Below, in pieces: positions 36,277 through 47,410 of a DNA stretch of 64,000 nucleotides (position 1 is the first letter of the stretch; every line of letters begins with the position of its first letter). Source of the DNA: Trematomus loennbergii (taxonomy: Eukaryota; Chordata; Actinopteri; Perciformes; Nototheniidae); contig JAAOOA010000151.1 of the NCBI GenBank assembly GCA_012861695.1, positions 248,001 to 312,000 on the forward strand. The letters run 5' to 3'. The notes below the pieces were generated by a model. It worked only from the letters and a program-made list of their open reading frames with translations. It was not told where the DNA came from and searched no databases. The translations under genes and the position numbers were made by a program.

Positions 36277-37529
36277 AGACATGGTCCACATACAGTTACA
36301 GTAAACGTGTGTTGTTCTTTGTTTACTTCAGAGCTTATATTTACTATTTCTCAAAGATCCACTACAACTTTCCGCTGGGAAATCTACTGAGGAAGCTCTG
36401 TTTGGAGTTCATGTCTACAAAAATGTGGACTACCCCCAGTGGCTTATTATGTAAAAACCCTAAATACCAGTAGCGGGCCATGCATTTCACCCCTAGGCCT
36501 TCAGTAGATTCCTACCTGAATAAATCCACCTCTTATCATTATGACGTCACAGCTATAGAAAGCATTACTATTATACAGAAACGCAGAATAACAGGGCGTT
36601 GCATCACAAATAGGTATCTAATGTAGCGAGAATGAATGCCGTTACTAAAGCAGGAAAGCCAGATAACACAATTCAACAAGTCTCTTTTCACTGCAGCTAC
36701 AGCTGACAATATACATAATCTCTAGCAGAAGCATCAATATTACCTAATGAAATGACAATAAAATATCAAAAACTGTAAATAAAAGTCATTATTGCCTTTA
36801 CTCACTAATACGTTGATTATTTGTACACCACAGTTCAATTACTCTGTTATCTGAGTTTTCAGTTCCAATAATAAGTCCTGTTCTATCGCCATGGAGGCTA
36901 ATGCTGAAAGTCAAATCTGTCCAGTCGTATTTCTGGCAGAAACCATTGTGGAGCGCCGTTTCTCTGCACACTTGTTCGTTAAGCTGTAGATCCACTTGGG
37001 CTTCCCCAAAAGTTTTCAAAAACACCGTTGCTTGTAAGTGTCCAGCCGTGCTTTGTGTCTCGCTGCTGCCTTGGTAAGACAACTCAAGTTTGAAAACGTA
37101 TATGGCTCCAAACACCGAGTCGATCAGTTGTGAATATCAGGCGTTCCCAGCAATACATTGGCAGTGCTCCACAGAGGCGGTGAGGTACCACTACAGTTAG
37201 TGAGTTGGAAGTGGTGGACAAACCTTTCCCCGGCTGCGACTGGCTTGCTAGCTTCACCAAATCAATTTCTCCTCCGCTGTCAGCCATTGTGGTTTGAAAA
37301 ACAGCTTTAAAATCTAAACGGAAATATTTTACCTTGTTCAGGTTGCTAAGGACACTACAGATGCCGTTTGCTAGCAGGTCGCTGTCGCTATGCTAGTGTT
37401 TGCTAGCACTGACAATCCAATCAAAGGACATGAAAATGCCTACATTATCGTAGGCCTGCTAGATGCCCCGGTCTCGCCAACTCTTAATCTGATTGGTCGA
37501 GGCAACAGATTCATTGCCATTTATTTTAA
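36277..37529. other. Region with an unrecognised two-frame coding candidate
   Basis: Between the hAT element and the TTAA copy 2. At 36475 a repeat-like start (agcgggccatgcatttcacc) is seen. The only coding candidate is at 36798-37287. Confidence 0.35.
36798..37287 (-). pseudogene. Unrecognised coding candidate in two overlapping frames
   Basis: I do not recognise this. On the - strand a frame starts MADSGGEIDLVKLASQSQPG at 37287 and stays open to 37084. From about 37152 a second frame (SQLIDSVFGAIYVFKLELSY and onward, ending NNQRISE at 36798) takes over. Together they would give about 160 residues with ordinary composition and no low-complexity bias. Possibilities are a broken gene with one frameshift, two exons with a hidden intron, the accessory protein of a DNA transposon, or chance. 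There is no clear poly(A) tail or repeat end to decide. Confidence 0.25.
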
Positions 37530-38426
37530 AGGGACCTATCATGCAAAATGCACTTTTGTACGTCTTGTATACATGAATATGTGTCCCCGGTGTGTCAGGG
37601 AACTCACCAAGTGTCAGAAAACACAACCCTCTCTCTTTTCCTCCATACCCAAATCTCTAAAAATGGGGCTGCAACGGAGCTGATACAGATTTGAATTATT
37701 CTGACGTCAGAAAAGGGGTGCTCCGCCTATATGGGCAAGTCTCCACCTATCGGGGGAATGGGGGGTTGGGCCACGGCCACTGCCGCTCGAAAGCGCTGGA
37801 GACGCTGTAGTACATATGCCAGGCCTGTAAGTGGCGCTGTAGTCTGCCACAAAAACAGTGAAGAAGACTTCCTGCGCATGGTTGCCATGGTTGCCCTTCT
37901 GTTTATTCTCCGCTGTGGACGCTCTGGCTCTTATTCTCCCTCCCCGAGGCAAGCGTTTGCTCCTGCTGCTGTAATTCAATGCAATCCCTCCCTCACTGTA
38001 ATTCTCTCCGGTAGTCCACCAGCAGATGACAAACACCCATCTCTCCGCCTCTTCCAAGGGACGAGGGGACCGTGCGGCAGAGTTTCAGTTAGATTTTTTT
38101 TTGCCGGTCAACATGTCCGTTAAAGTTTTAATCTTCCGGTCAAAATTAGAAAAGTGCCGATCAAAGGTCTTCTTTATTATTTATTGAGCTTTAAAACAAA
38201 TGAATAACGACTCTATATAATCATATAAGAATAATACACGGAGGACGGAGCCTCTCTTTCCTCCCCCTCTTCTGAGAGCCCAGCAGCTGATCAGAGCACG
38301 CTCCCCTCTCCTGCAGGGGCGTGGTCAGCTGCAGCTCATTTGCATTAAAGCTACCTCACAGAATCAGCCCTTGCAAAAACAGGGCTGGAAAAGAGCAAAT
38401 AGAGCGAAATGAGGCATGGCTAAAAT

Positions 38427-39436
38427 TAGACCCTCCAGAAAAACGCGGGCTAAAATTCTTGATTATGCGGGCTAAAATCCTTGATTATGCGGGCTAAAAT
38501 CCTTGATTATGCGATTAAACATGCGGGGTTTTTATGTGATTTTATGCGGTGAAGTTGCGAAATATGCGGAAATATGCTAAATATGCGAAAAGTTGCGAAA
38601 TATGCGGGAGGCGGAAAAAAGGTGATTCTTCTCCCACACCCTGTTACTAGGCTACTACTGAATTAAAGTGAGCCCTTTTAAAGAGTTCCTATGATAAACA
38701 AGCATACTAGAAGCAAGCTACATCACAAAGTGTTATTTATGTATTTATATATGGGCTATTTAATCACTCTCTCTCACACACACACACACACTCTTCTCCG
38801 CCTCATTCTGTTTTCATTTACTCGTTCGTTATCTGACCAGCTTCAATCTTGTAGGCTACTCACCTCGTTTCTTGTAGCCCTCGAAAGGGTTTTGGAGGTT
38901 GATGCCTCGGTGAACGCGAGTTGTTTGGCTTTCTTGTCCGCAGCAGCAGAAAGCATTTTCGAATGTTTGAATGAATCAAAGTGGGTCGTCACCGTCGATT
39001 TTCTCTTATGCTCCAACACACAGTTGCACGGGGTGCAGAATAGTTTCCCCCCACTTTCGTGCAAGACATCGGCGTACTGCTTTGCCCGGTCTTTAGCAGA
39101 AATGTTCGTAGGCAAATGAGATGGATTCGATTTGTTCATCTTGGTCAGAGCCGTATAATAGTATAATAGTATATAATAATAATAGTATAATAGTATATAT
39201 AATCTATATGGCGCTGATCTTGTTGTTTTCTTTCTCGTGTGAGTTCCACACATTCACTCTACGGTGTTGTTTACCTGCGCGAGCTGATGACATCACTACT
39301 TCACGTTAACTTTTTTTTCCCTCAATTTTGTGTGGAAAAATGCGGGGATTATGCGACCTTTTAATAAATATGCGCCCTTTTGCTGATTATGCGGTAAATT
39401 ATGCGATCGCATAATCGCGTTTTTCTGGAGGGTCTA
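38427..39436 (-). mobile_element. TIR element inserted in the TTAA copy 2, with CGGBP1-like exon
   Basis: Termini tagaccctccagaaaaacgc at both ends in inverted orientation, flanked by the 6-bp duplication taaaat (38421-38426 and 39437-39442). Copy 1 of the host element has a single taaaat at the matching place (near 29388-29393), so the empty site is present in the same window. The left part holds three copies of a 22-base unit (gcgggctaaaatccttgatt at). It encodes a zinc-finger exon on the - strand but no catalytic domain. Confidence 0.85.
38864..39139 (-). CDS. CGGBP1-like BED-type zinc finger exon in a transposon
   Basis: From M at 39139 it reads MNKSNPSHLPTNISAKDRAK, then QYADVLHESGGKLFCTPCNC and HFDSFKHSKM. 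This C2H2/BED-type finger (C-x2-C ... H-x5-H) resembles the N-terminus of CGGBP1, a vertebrate DNA-binding protein that derives from hAT transposases. A splice donor (aaacgag/gtgagt) follows at 38864, so it would be a first exon whose partners are missing from this element. The frame upstream of the start Met is open but Tyr-rich from an ATA repeat. Most likely a leftover transposase exon. Expression is unknown. Confidence 0.6.
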
Positions 39437-39540
39437 TAAAATGCATGATCTGTTTGGTATTTTGAAAAAAAAACTTCACAGACATGTTTTATATAGGTAT
39501 GGCATAGGTATTCAAATATAGCATGATAGGTCCACTTTAA

Positions 39541-40705
39541 GATACATGTTATTGAACAAATATATTACAATGTTAGTAAGTGATTCTGATAGTGCTTAGG
39601 CCAGCCTTGCTGGTCCTGACCACTGCTAAATACTAAGAACATGATCATCCAGAATCTTGATGCAGTACATTCCTGTATCCACTGACTGTGCAGTATGTTG
39701 ATAGAGAAAGATTTGAAAAAGGTAAAAACACCCGGAGAGGAATGGTAGCATTGAAATATTAAAGTTTCAAACGGAATGAAATCAGTGAGAGAGCGTGATT
39801 TGGTTGGAATAGAAAAGGGAGGTGAAAGGAGAAAAAGATTATGCTTATTTCGCATGTTCTTTTTGATCCATTTATCACTGTACGGAAACCCGAATAATGA
39901 TTTGCTCTGTTTAACGGTGTGGAGGTTATTTATTATAGTTCATATGCGGCTGGCTGGTTGCATGTTAGAAGAGGGTGGGAGGTTTTCTTTGGCATGTGCT
40001 GAAGGCCTCGGTACTGGACCACAGGGAGCTGCTGTTAGTCACTTACTGCTCATTGTGGAAACTCTGACACACAATTGACAGTGCTGAGGCCACTGTTTTT
40101 TTGTTGATCATGGAGGACTGGCAGGGTTTTTGTTTCTATAGTTTTACCTCCTGCACCTCTGAAGTACAGCAGAGTATCAGACAGATTTGAGAGACGAACA
40201 AATTAAAGCAAAATGGTAGGGTCCACTGAGCCACACAACTCGTCGAATAACACGAATCGTGATCTCTTCTCTCAGGCTGATCTATACAGTTTTCTCTCCT
40301 GTGGGAGATCACCTCAGAGGTGGAGTGTTTTGGCTAAACCTCTCTAAAAAGGTCAAACGTCACTTGTTTTGCATCAATCTTGATACAGGGTACTTATTAT
40401 ATGTTGTACTTTGGATTCCTAAAGCTTTTAGTCTACCTTACCATCATCCAAGGGTAGTTTTCACTATAAGTAAAAAAGATTTTTTGGACGGACACTATAA
40501 CTTACAGTTTTTTACTATGTAAAATCTGAATTTTCTTTAAAATAAAAAACATCTATATTATTCGGACTTTTCTACATCCAACTCACAGGTTTATCATTAC
40601 TTTGAGAACAAAGATTATTAATTTAACCCTTTTAGAAGGGAAGATATGGTCATTTGTTCTGGGAATGTCATTTTCGAGCCTGAGACCTGAAAAACAGGCT
40701 GAGGG
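39541..40705. other. Gene-free stretch
   Basis: Short frames on both strands without recognised homology. No repeat ends identified. Confidence 0.4.
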
Positions 40706-41124
40706 CTTAACAGGTTAACAAAGGTGGAACGTTTTGCCTGCAACATTCTAAGGACCTGTTTTGGACGTTGTTGGGTAACACATTAAAGATGTTCTTTATA
40801 AAACGTTCCCTCTATGTTACATGATAACAAATGAAGAACATTTTCAAAGCAACATTCTGAAAATGTTTTCAGGATGTTATTGAGGCCTGAGATGACAGAA
40901 AGTTGTTTTATAAAACGTTCCTTTAATGTGATATGTTAACAAAGGTGGAACGTTTTGCCTGCAACATTCTAAGGATGTGTTTTGGACGTTGTTGGGTAAC
41001 ACAAAGATGTTCTTTATAAAACGTTCCCTCAATGTTACATGATAACAAATGAAGAACATTCTCCAAGAAACATTCTGAAAATGTTTTCAGGATGTTATTC
41101 TTTTTTTTTTTAAACGTTCCTGTA

Positions 41125-41196
41125 AGCAAGCGTACTCACGATTGAGAAACACCCAGAGACACACTGGGTGTTTCTCAATCGCGAGTACGCTTGCTT
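41125..41196. repeat. Head-to-head terminal repeats forming a 32-bp hairpin
   Basis: aagcaagcgtactcacgatt... at 41125-41156 pairs with 41165-41196 (one mismatch) across an 8-base loop. Both arms are copies of the terminus of the element starting at 41165, so a second partial terminus abuts the element in inverted orientation. Confidence 0.85.
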
Positions 41197-41557
41197 GGTA
41201 GCACATGTCTGCCGAGCATCTTGCTTCAGAAGCGAGGCAAGAATAGTTCCTGACATTCGGAAAACGAAGAGTGGAACAGGCTAGCAAGTGTGCAGGTGTG
41301 CGTCATATGAGAGGCCCCGTCTTACATCTTCCGCCACAGATTTGGGGAAATTGGTCCGTGCGCAAAGCATTGTGGGGATTTTAAGACCGCGGAGTCTACT
41401 CATGTGCAGCCTCGATATTTCTCCAAAGGGAGAACGCCGGGCTCGTAGATTTCCAAGTATGCTGGAGATTGGAACAGTACTTCGGCGGCACTCGATGACG
41501 TAGTATGCTTGAAATAGTGGCTCTGCAGCAGCTTTACTCGCGATTGGGAAACACCCA
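41165..41557. mobile_element. Short TIR element (TGGGTGTTTCTCAATCGCGA)
   Basis: The left end tgggtgtttctcaatcgcga and the right end read backwards tgggtgtttcccaatcgcga, followed in both by gta and gc-rich sequence. 393 bp, non-coding. It lies within the AACGTTC-type repeat. No obvious target duplication because of the inverted extra terminus on its left. Confidence 0.7.
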
Positions 41558-43200
41558 CAGTAGAAACAAACACATACAAACACTAACAGGGTTTCAGGGA
41601 CGGGCAGTGGCAGTCGGTCTCAAATCTAAAGGGTGCAATAACGATTTTTATCCAATATGCATAGACAGCGGACACTGTTTATATGCAGCCCTCACAAACC
41701 ACACACGGCCAGATAGCTTATCTAAAAGTTAGAACCTACATACGAGACACAACCTTTATAGTCAGAAAAAAGTGTGATTATTTTCGGATATTTTACACAT
41801 ATGATATTATGAATACTGTGGGCCTACATACCTTAGTGTGATTATAAGTGCATGTGAGTGAATATTGGCATGCATAAATTCTATTTTATACGTCCTATTC
41901 ATTGTCTCAATGCGCTCATACATCTTAAGAAAGTTATCACCAAAAATGTTAAGAATGTTTTTAGAGAACGTTATCCTACCTTTCAGAAGAACATTCTGGG
42001 AACCAAAATTAAAGCTTCTGCTGAAAACGTTTTAAGAATAGTAGGGCATAATGTTCTAACAATGTTATCAAAAACATTTTAAGAAGGTTATCACCAAACA
42101 TTTTAAGAATGTTTTTAGAGAACGTTATCCTACCTTTCAGAAGAACATTCTGGGAACCAAAATAAAGCTTCTGCTGAAAACGTTTAAGAATAGTAGGGCA
42201 TAATGTTCTAACAATGTTATCAAAAACATTTTAAGAAGGTTATCACCAAACATTTTAAGAATGTTTTTAGAGAACGTTATCCTACCTTTCAGAAGAACGT
42301 TCTGGGAACCAAAAGAAAACTTCCTGCTGAAAACATTCCGAGAACAATGAATGTAACATTCTCAGAATGTTTTTAGAACCAAACATTTCTAGCTGGGATA
42401 AAACAAAGTCACATTTCAGGAATAAAAGGCTAGGCCAGGGCTTCTCAAACTCCGGACCAAGGTCCGGATCCGGACCGAACTGCAAATCAATCCGGACCAA
42501 ACCCTGTGTCCCATTATTTAAAAAAAAATAAAAGAAAGATTTATAAAAATAAATAATAAATAAATAAAAATAAATTAAAAAAAGATTCTGATGTAAATTA
42601 AAGTGGACCTATTATGCTATATTGGAAAAATATATTGTAGGGCCATACCTATACAAAACATGTCTGTGAAGTTTTTTGCTTAAAATACCAAACAGTTCAC
42701 CCATTGTAGCCATGCCTCATACTGCTCATACAGATGGAGCCTCTTTATTTTGGACCCCAGCATACAGCTTCCAGCCTACTTCCAGCCTACTTCCAGCCAG
42801 TTACCAGCCAAAGACCAGTATTCAGAAATGTTAGGCCCAACCCACTATTCTCCAATTTCAGGGTTTAACCAGGAGATGGCGCTATATATTAAATAACTAA
42901 GACTTAGTTTTTCACAATAGAAAATGCAGATATTATATAAAAAACTAAAGTTAAAATCTTGTTTTTAATGTCGTAAGAGCAATAACATCTTGTCACAAGC
43001 TTTTTGGAAGAAAAAGACTGACTCAAGAGACCTGTAGTACTAATTACAGGCCTCAATAAAGTTCTGCCATTGGTTGTGAAAAACAACGGTGGACATAGTG
43101 GAAAGTGAAATTGACATTGTCGAATTTAATAAAAATACAAAATAATGTATCTGTGTACGTGTTTTACTATGTGATCTGCACTTATCAAACATCTAATTAA

Positions 43201-45082
43201 GGCGAGACACCCCAGGTGAATAGGGTATTTTTTTTAACTTAAAGATATCAGCTAAATATTTCTCCAGTTAATTACTTACAATAAGGCAATTGTTTTTTGT
43301 ATTACAAGTTTTCTGAAATAGCATGTTTAAATATCCAAATGAACCATTATCTCATGAAATATGCGCATATTTGAACACATTTCAGGAACCGAAATCTGAA
43401 CTTTGGATAAAGCCAGGATCAAAATAATTGTTTCATTTTGTAGTCATATTAGTATCTAAGGCTTTTACAGAAGGGATTTTGGATATCTCTTTGTATCACT
43501 CCATAAATCAGAAAATACTGTCAACAGCCCTAAAATATCAATTTTCACCATGTTTTTAGGTATAAAATGTTATATAATTCAGGCTATGAATTATATATGA
43601 CCAAACCCTTCTGTAAAAGCCTTCATAATATTGATAGGAATATAACTGGAAGGTTTGGTGTATGTAACTGCTACTGAAGTGGACATTTCGAACTCAGAGT
43701 AGTTGAAAAAACTCATTTTGAGAAAACGACCTTTAAAGATTGCAGGGTGACGCTAGCTAAACCCTCCTGTTATCTGGATGATAGCTTGCGCATCGACGCA
43801 CTCCGTGAAGGTATTTCATGTTCGGGGTCATTTGTTTTTTGTATAACCTTGCTTTGTGCAAGTGACAATTGTTGTCGTCTTCTCTGTGAACGTTTTTTTC
43901 TCCGTTATTTTGCCATTTTCAGATTTAAATTTCGAGCGAAAGCTAACCAGGAAGTGCTTTAGCACACCACGTGACGCATCTGAACGAATCACGTTGTCAG
44001 AAATTGACACCAGCCAATGAGATTTCGTTTCTTGGTTTAAGACCCCTTTGCACTTTCACGATTGGTTGCAGATACAAAGGAAATGACCATATTTGGATCC
44101 GATGAGATTGTGCAGGAGAAACGGAGCTTTCTAACGATACCTCTGAAGACATGGTGCAAACCCTCCTTAAAACTGCAGAAGTTGTGCAAAGGAACTGCTT
44201 AACTTCAATGGTGCTAATTTTCCAAAATGTAAAAAAATCTCTGCTGGTAAAATATCCCACTGAGTTCAATTTCATTCAATAGTCACACAGTACATCCTTT
44301 TATTATTTATATACAAATGTTCAAACATAAAAAATGTATTCATTTAGATATCTAACACATCACAATGATAATACTATTTATTTAATATTGAACGAGATGC
44401 TTTAATATAACATGGAAGTATGTGCATTTGGTATAATGCTCTACTTACGGTATGCATGTATTTAATGCCTTCAGACAGTTACTCAGTGGATTGAATGAAC
44501 TGTAGGGTCGGTATTAATGCTGCTCTTACATGGTTATAAAGCCCTGGAATCCATTAAAGTGACTGACTCAAATGATCCTGGTTGGATTTAAATTCACAAG
44601 TGCTTGTTGCTGTAGTTGTTGTTTGTCGTAGAAAGCGTCTGCCATTTAAGCCACGTTCAAATCCACTTGTACTGTACTGTAGTTCACTCAACTCAGTAAG
44701 AGTTACTTTTTGTATATAATAAGTGTATGTACAGTATGTGTTATGATATTCTGATGTTCGGTGTAGACTTAAACACACATTTGACACACACACAAAGTAA
44801 ATATAGCCTTTACGGTACATTTGTGTTTTGGTGTTGTTTCAGTGCTGAAAAAAACAGAAAACCAGATTATTACTTACGTTAGAATGCTAACTTTTGGTGA
44901 ATGTAGGAGAAATCTACAGACGCAAATAGACAAACTATAGTAAAATAAACACTTAAATGTGTATTTTGTACGTTTTCCTTCCAAAAAGCCTGAAAGAAAA
45001 CATGTTATGGAATCAAAATAGCACAAAATCTCAAAATTGACCAGTGCAGGAAAAACGATGTTTTTGCCTGCCGTGTCTCGCC
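43201..45082. mobile_element. TTAA-flanked element with GGCGAGACAC termini
   Basis: Left end ggcgagacaccccagg, right end read backwards ggcgagacacggcagg, with TTAA at 43197-43200 and 45083-45086. 1882 bp, only short frames. Parts of the interior (near 43600-43735 and 44880-45070) recur at 53881-54330, which shows a second copy of the family. Confidence 0.75.
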
Positions 45083-45155
45083 TTAAAGAATGGTAGCTGT
45101 ACCTCTCAAACAACCTAAATAAAGTCTTTATGGCTCGGAATATGAATAATATGGG

Positions 45156-46851
45156 CCGTTACAGTTTGTTTTCATCTGATTTCAAATAAATTAATTTTAT
45201 TATAATATATCATTTGTTTTAAAGCTCAATATATAGTTTTATTATAATATATAGTCGTTATTCATTTGTTATAAAGCTCAATAAGGAAGATTGAACTTTA
45301 AACTCTCTGCATTTCCTACTGCAGATTAAAAAAAAGCTACAAATATGTATTTCTTAATAAACTAAATAGGCCACCATTGGTAGCAGTTCTCATTATATAC
45401 TTCTCAGTAACTGCTCCCCTTAAATTCAATGTATTCTGTAGAGAAATGTAAACGTTCACCATCCCCCACCCGCCTACTGTATGTTGCTTTTTGACATGTA
45501 ACTACCCCCCTCTGAGTGAATACCTGTTGTACCTGTCCGGGGCTAAGCCCATAGGACGATGCTCTGATGCTCTCATATGTTTACAAAAAACGATGTTAAC
45601 ACTTTCTCGTTCTTAATATATGCTATATTTAGGGTCGATATGTGTTGAATTTACTTTAAAATAGCAGATCACTGTGATTCACTTCTCCGCGGCTCCTCCG
45701 TGCAGAGAGCCCCCCCCCGTTGACAATTCACGAGCGTCTAACTCTCTCCCCCCTGTGAAGAGATATCACAGGGGGGGTTGGGACACACACATTCCGATGG
45801 CCAATTCGTTTTAAACAAAGAGATTTGTAAATTACAGGTCCAGCCAGGCACTGTTTTGCCTGGCTGGACCTGTAATTTACAGGAAAGGAGTGCACGCTAC
45901 TAAAGAGACACGCTACCATGGAAACCAAACAATGGTGTTGCTGTATTGAAGTCCGAGTGGAAACAGTCATATTTGGAGCGTTATGTTAGAATGAAACAGC
46001 GAGGTCGTGACTCACAAAAAAAAAGTGTTACTTCACTAACTGTAAGCTTGTCACTCAGAGTAACCTACAGTTAACTTAACTGTTGGAAAAGAAAGATCAG
46101 AGGGGGAGAGAGCTGTGATGGGCCATTAGGAGTGTGAACACACAGCTGAGAGCTGCCGTTTCATTCTGACTGTTTAAAAAACGGTAACAACGGACTATTT
46201 TTCTTAGCGGATGCATGTAAATTGAAATCAATACATACAACTATTTTTTAAATCAATACAAATATTTTCTAAATCCATAAAAGCATTTTAATTAATATTG
46301 GGAGTCATGTCGTTACTTTGTGGCCATGTAATAAGCGGGATAATTTGCAGCGACTTGGTCATTATGGGGAAAAATAACACCCAGGGATCAAGATCCCTCC
46401 GCGACGCGACGCGGAGGGATCAGTAATTTTTAGTGAATTACTGAGTTTAGGCACGTTAATAACATTTTAATGAAGTTGAATACAGTATATTCATATTTGT
46501 CAGTGATTTCATGTCAATACACATTAGTACCAGATATACTGTACACGGACATTTTAGTGAACCAGACCAGCTGTTTCCGCCGGGTCTTCGCTTCCCGGGC
46601 ATCACGTTGTTTACAAGTGTGTTCAGATGCTAAATAAAAGTTTAGCTTGTACTTTTGATACCCCGCCTCTCGGCACCACAACATCCAGTTTACACATGAG
46701 CGATGTCGAACATTGAAAAGTCCTTATAAAATCTCTGTTATTAGATCAGTACTTTTCTTATATGACTATTATTGACTTGAACACTGAGAATGTATTTATT
46801 AACTTCAGACATTTGAAATATTTGAAATCAGATGAAAACAAACTGTAACGG
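45156..46851. mobile_element. Element bounded by a perfect 33-bp inverted repeat
   Basis: ccgttacagtttgttttcat and the next 13 bases (45156-45188) are exactly repeated in inverse orientation at 46819-46851. 1696 bp. Contains the 24-bp hairpin at 45826 and the short hairpin at 46392. No coding frames recognised. The perfect ends suggest a recently mobile DNA element, but no target duplication was settled. Confidence 0.65.
45826..45881. repeat. Perfect 24-bp hairpin with 8-base loop
   Basis: Arms tgtaaattacaggtccagcc aggc (45826-45849) and exact reverse complement (45858-45881). A second, shorter hairpin (ccccctgtga / tcacaggggg) lies about 50 bases to its left. Confidence 0.9.
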
Positions 46852-47410
46852 ACCCTGCCGTGTTATCTATGATTACTATGCCTTACTGTACATTCATAAT
46901 TTCAGCCGGAGGTAGGTGGTAGGCGTTGCGGAGGAGCAGATTGCGAGTGAGGTGCCTGTTCTAAACGAACTATTCCAGCTGTTATAAAGCATTACATAAA
47001 AAGTAAGCAAGGAATACAGAATGTTTCGTTACGTAACTTTGTTGAGAATGTGGCCATGTACATGTAATACATGGGATCATTTGCAGCGACTTGGTCATTG
47101 TGGGGAAAAATAACACCCATCCTGATCGTTTCAATGAAGTTGAATACAGAATATTCATATTTGTCAGTGATTTCATGTCAATTCGGCGAACATAAACATC
47201 AATGATGATGATTAAATTATAATTAAAAATCGGGAGAGCCGGCTCGTTCGTTTTTGTCGACTAAACAACATTATTTTGTTAAATAACAACATGGTGATGT
47301 TTTGTAAATGATTACATGTCTTATTTAGCACAGACTATGATCCTATCCATGACATATGGATCTTAATAAAGATCCGCTATACATTAGTACCAGACGTACT
47401 GTACAAGACT
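46318..47410. repeat. Diverged direct duplication
   Basis: 46318-46553 (tgtggccatgtaataagc through accagatatactgtac) is repeated at 47048-47410 with the same order of blocks: cagcgacttggtcatt, ggggaaaaataacaccc, tgaagttgaatacag, agtgatttcatgtcaat, cattagtaccaga. The first copy carries an extra 12-bp hairpin insert (46392-46421). The second copy has about 190 extra bases. The duplication straddles the right end of the 33-bp inverted-repeat element. Confidence 0.75.

Larger units (their letters stand above)
37530..39536. mobile_element. TTAA-flanked element, copy 2, interrupted
   Basis: Same family as 28519-29492: left end agggacctatcatgc (one G fewer), right end ggtccact. Flanked by TTAA at 37526-37529 and 39537-39540. 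It follows copy 1 closely except for the block 38427-39436, a later insertion. Subtracting that leaves about 990 bp, close to copy 1. Confidence 0.85.
40706..42412. repeat. AACGTTC-rich interspersed repeat (copy B)
   Basis: Related to 22576-23371. Left part (40706-41115) has two tandem blocks with caaaggtggaacgttttgcc and ggacgttgttgggtaacaca, which occur in reverse complement at 22920-23220. The right part (41925-42412) has about three tandem units of 152 bases (taatgttctaacaatgtt start points at 42049 and 42201). The middle is occupied by the TIR element at 41165-41557 and its extra terminus. Confidence 0.65.
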
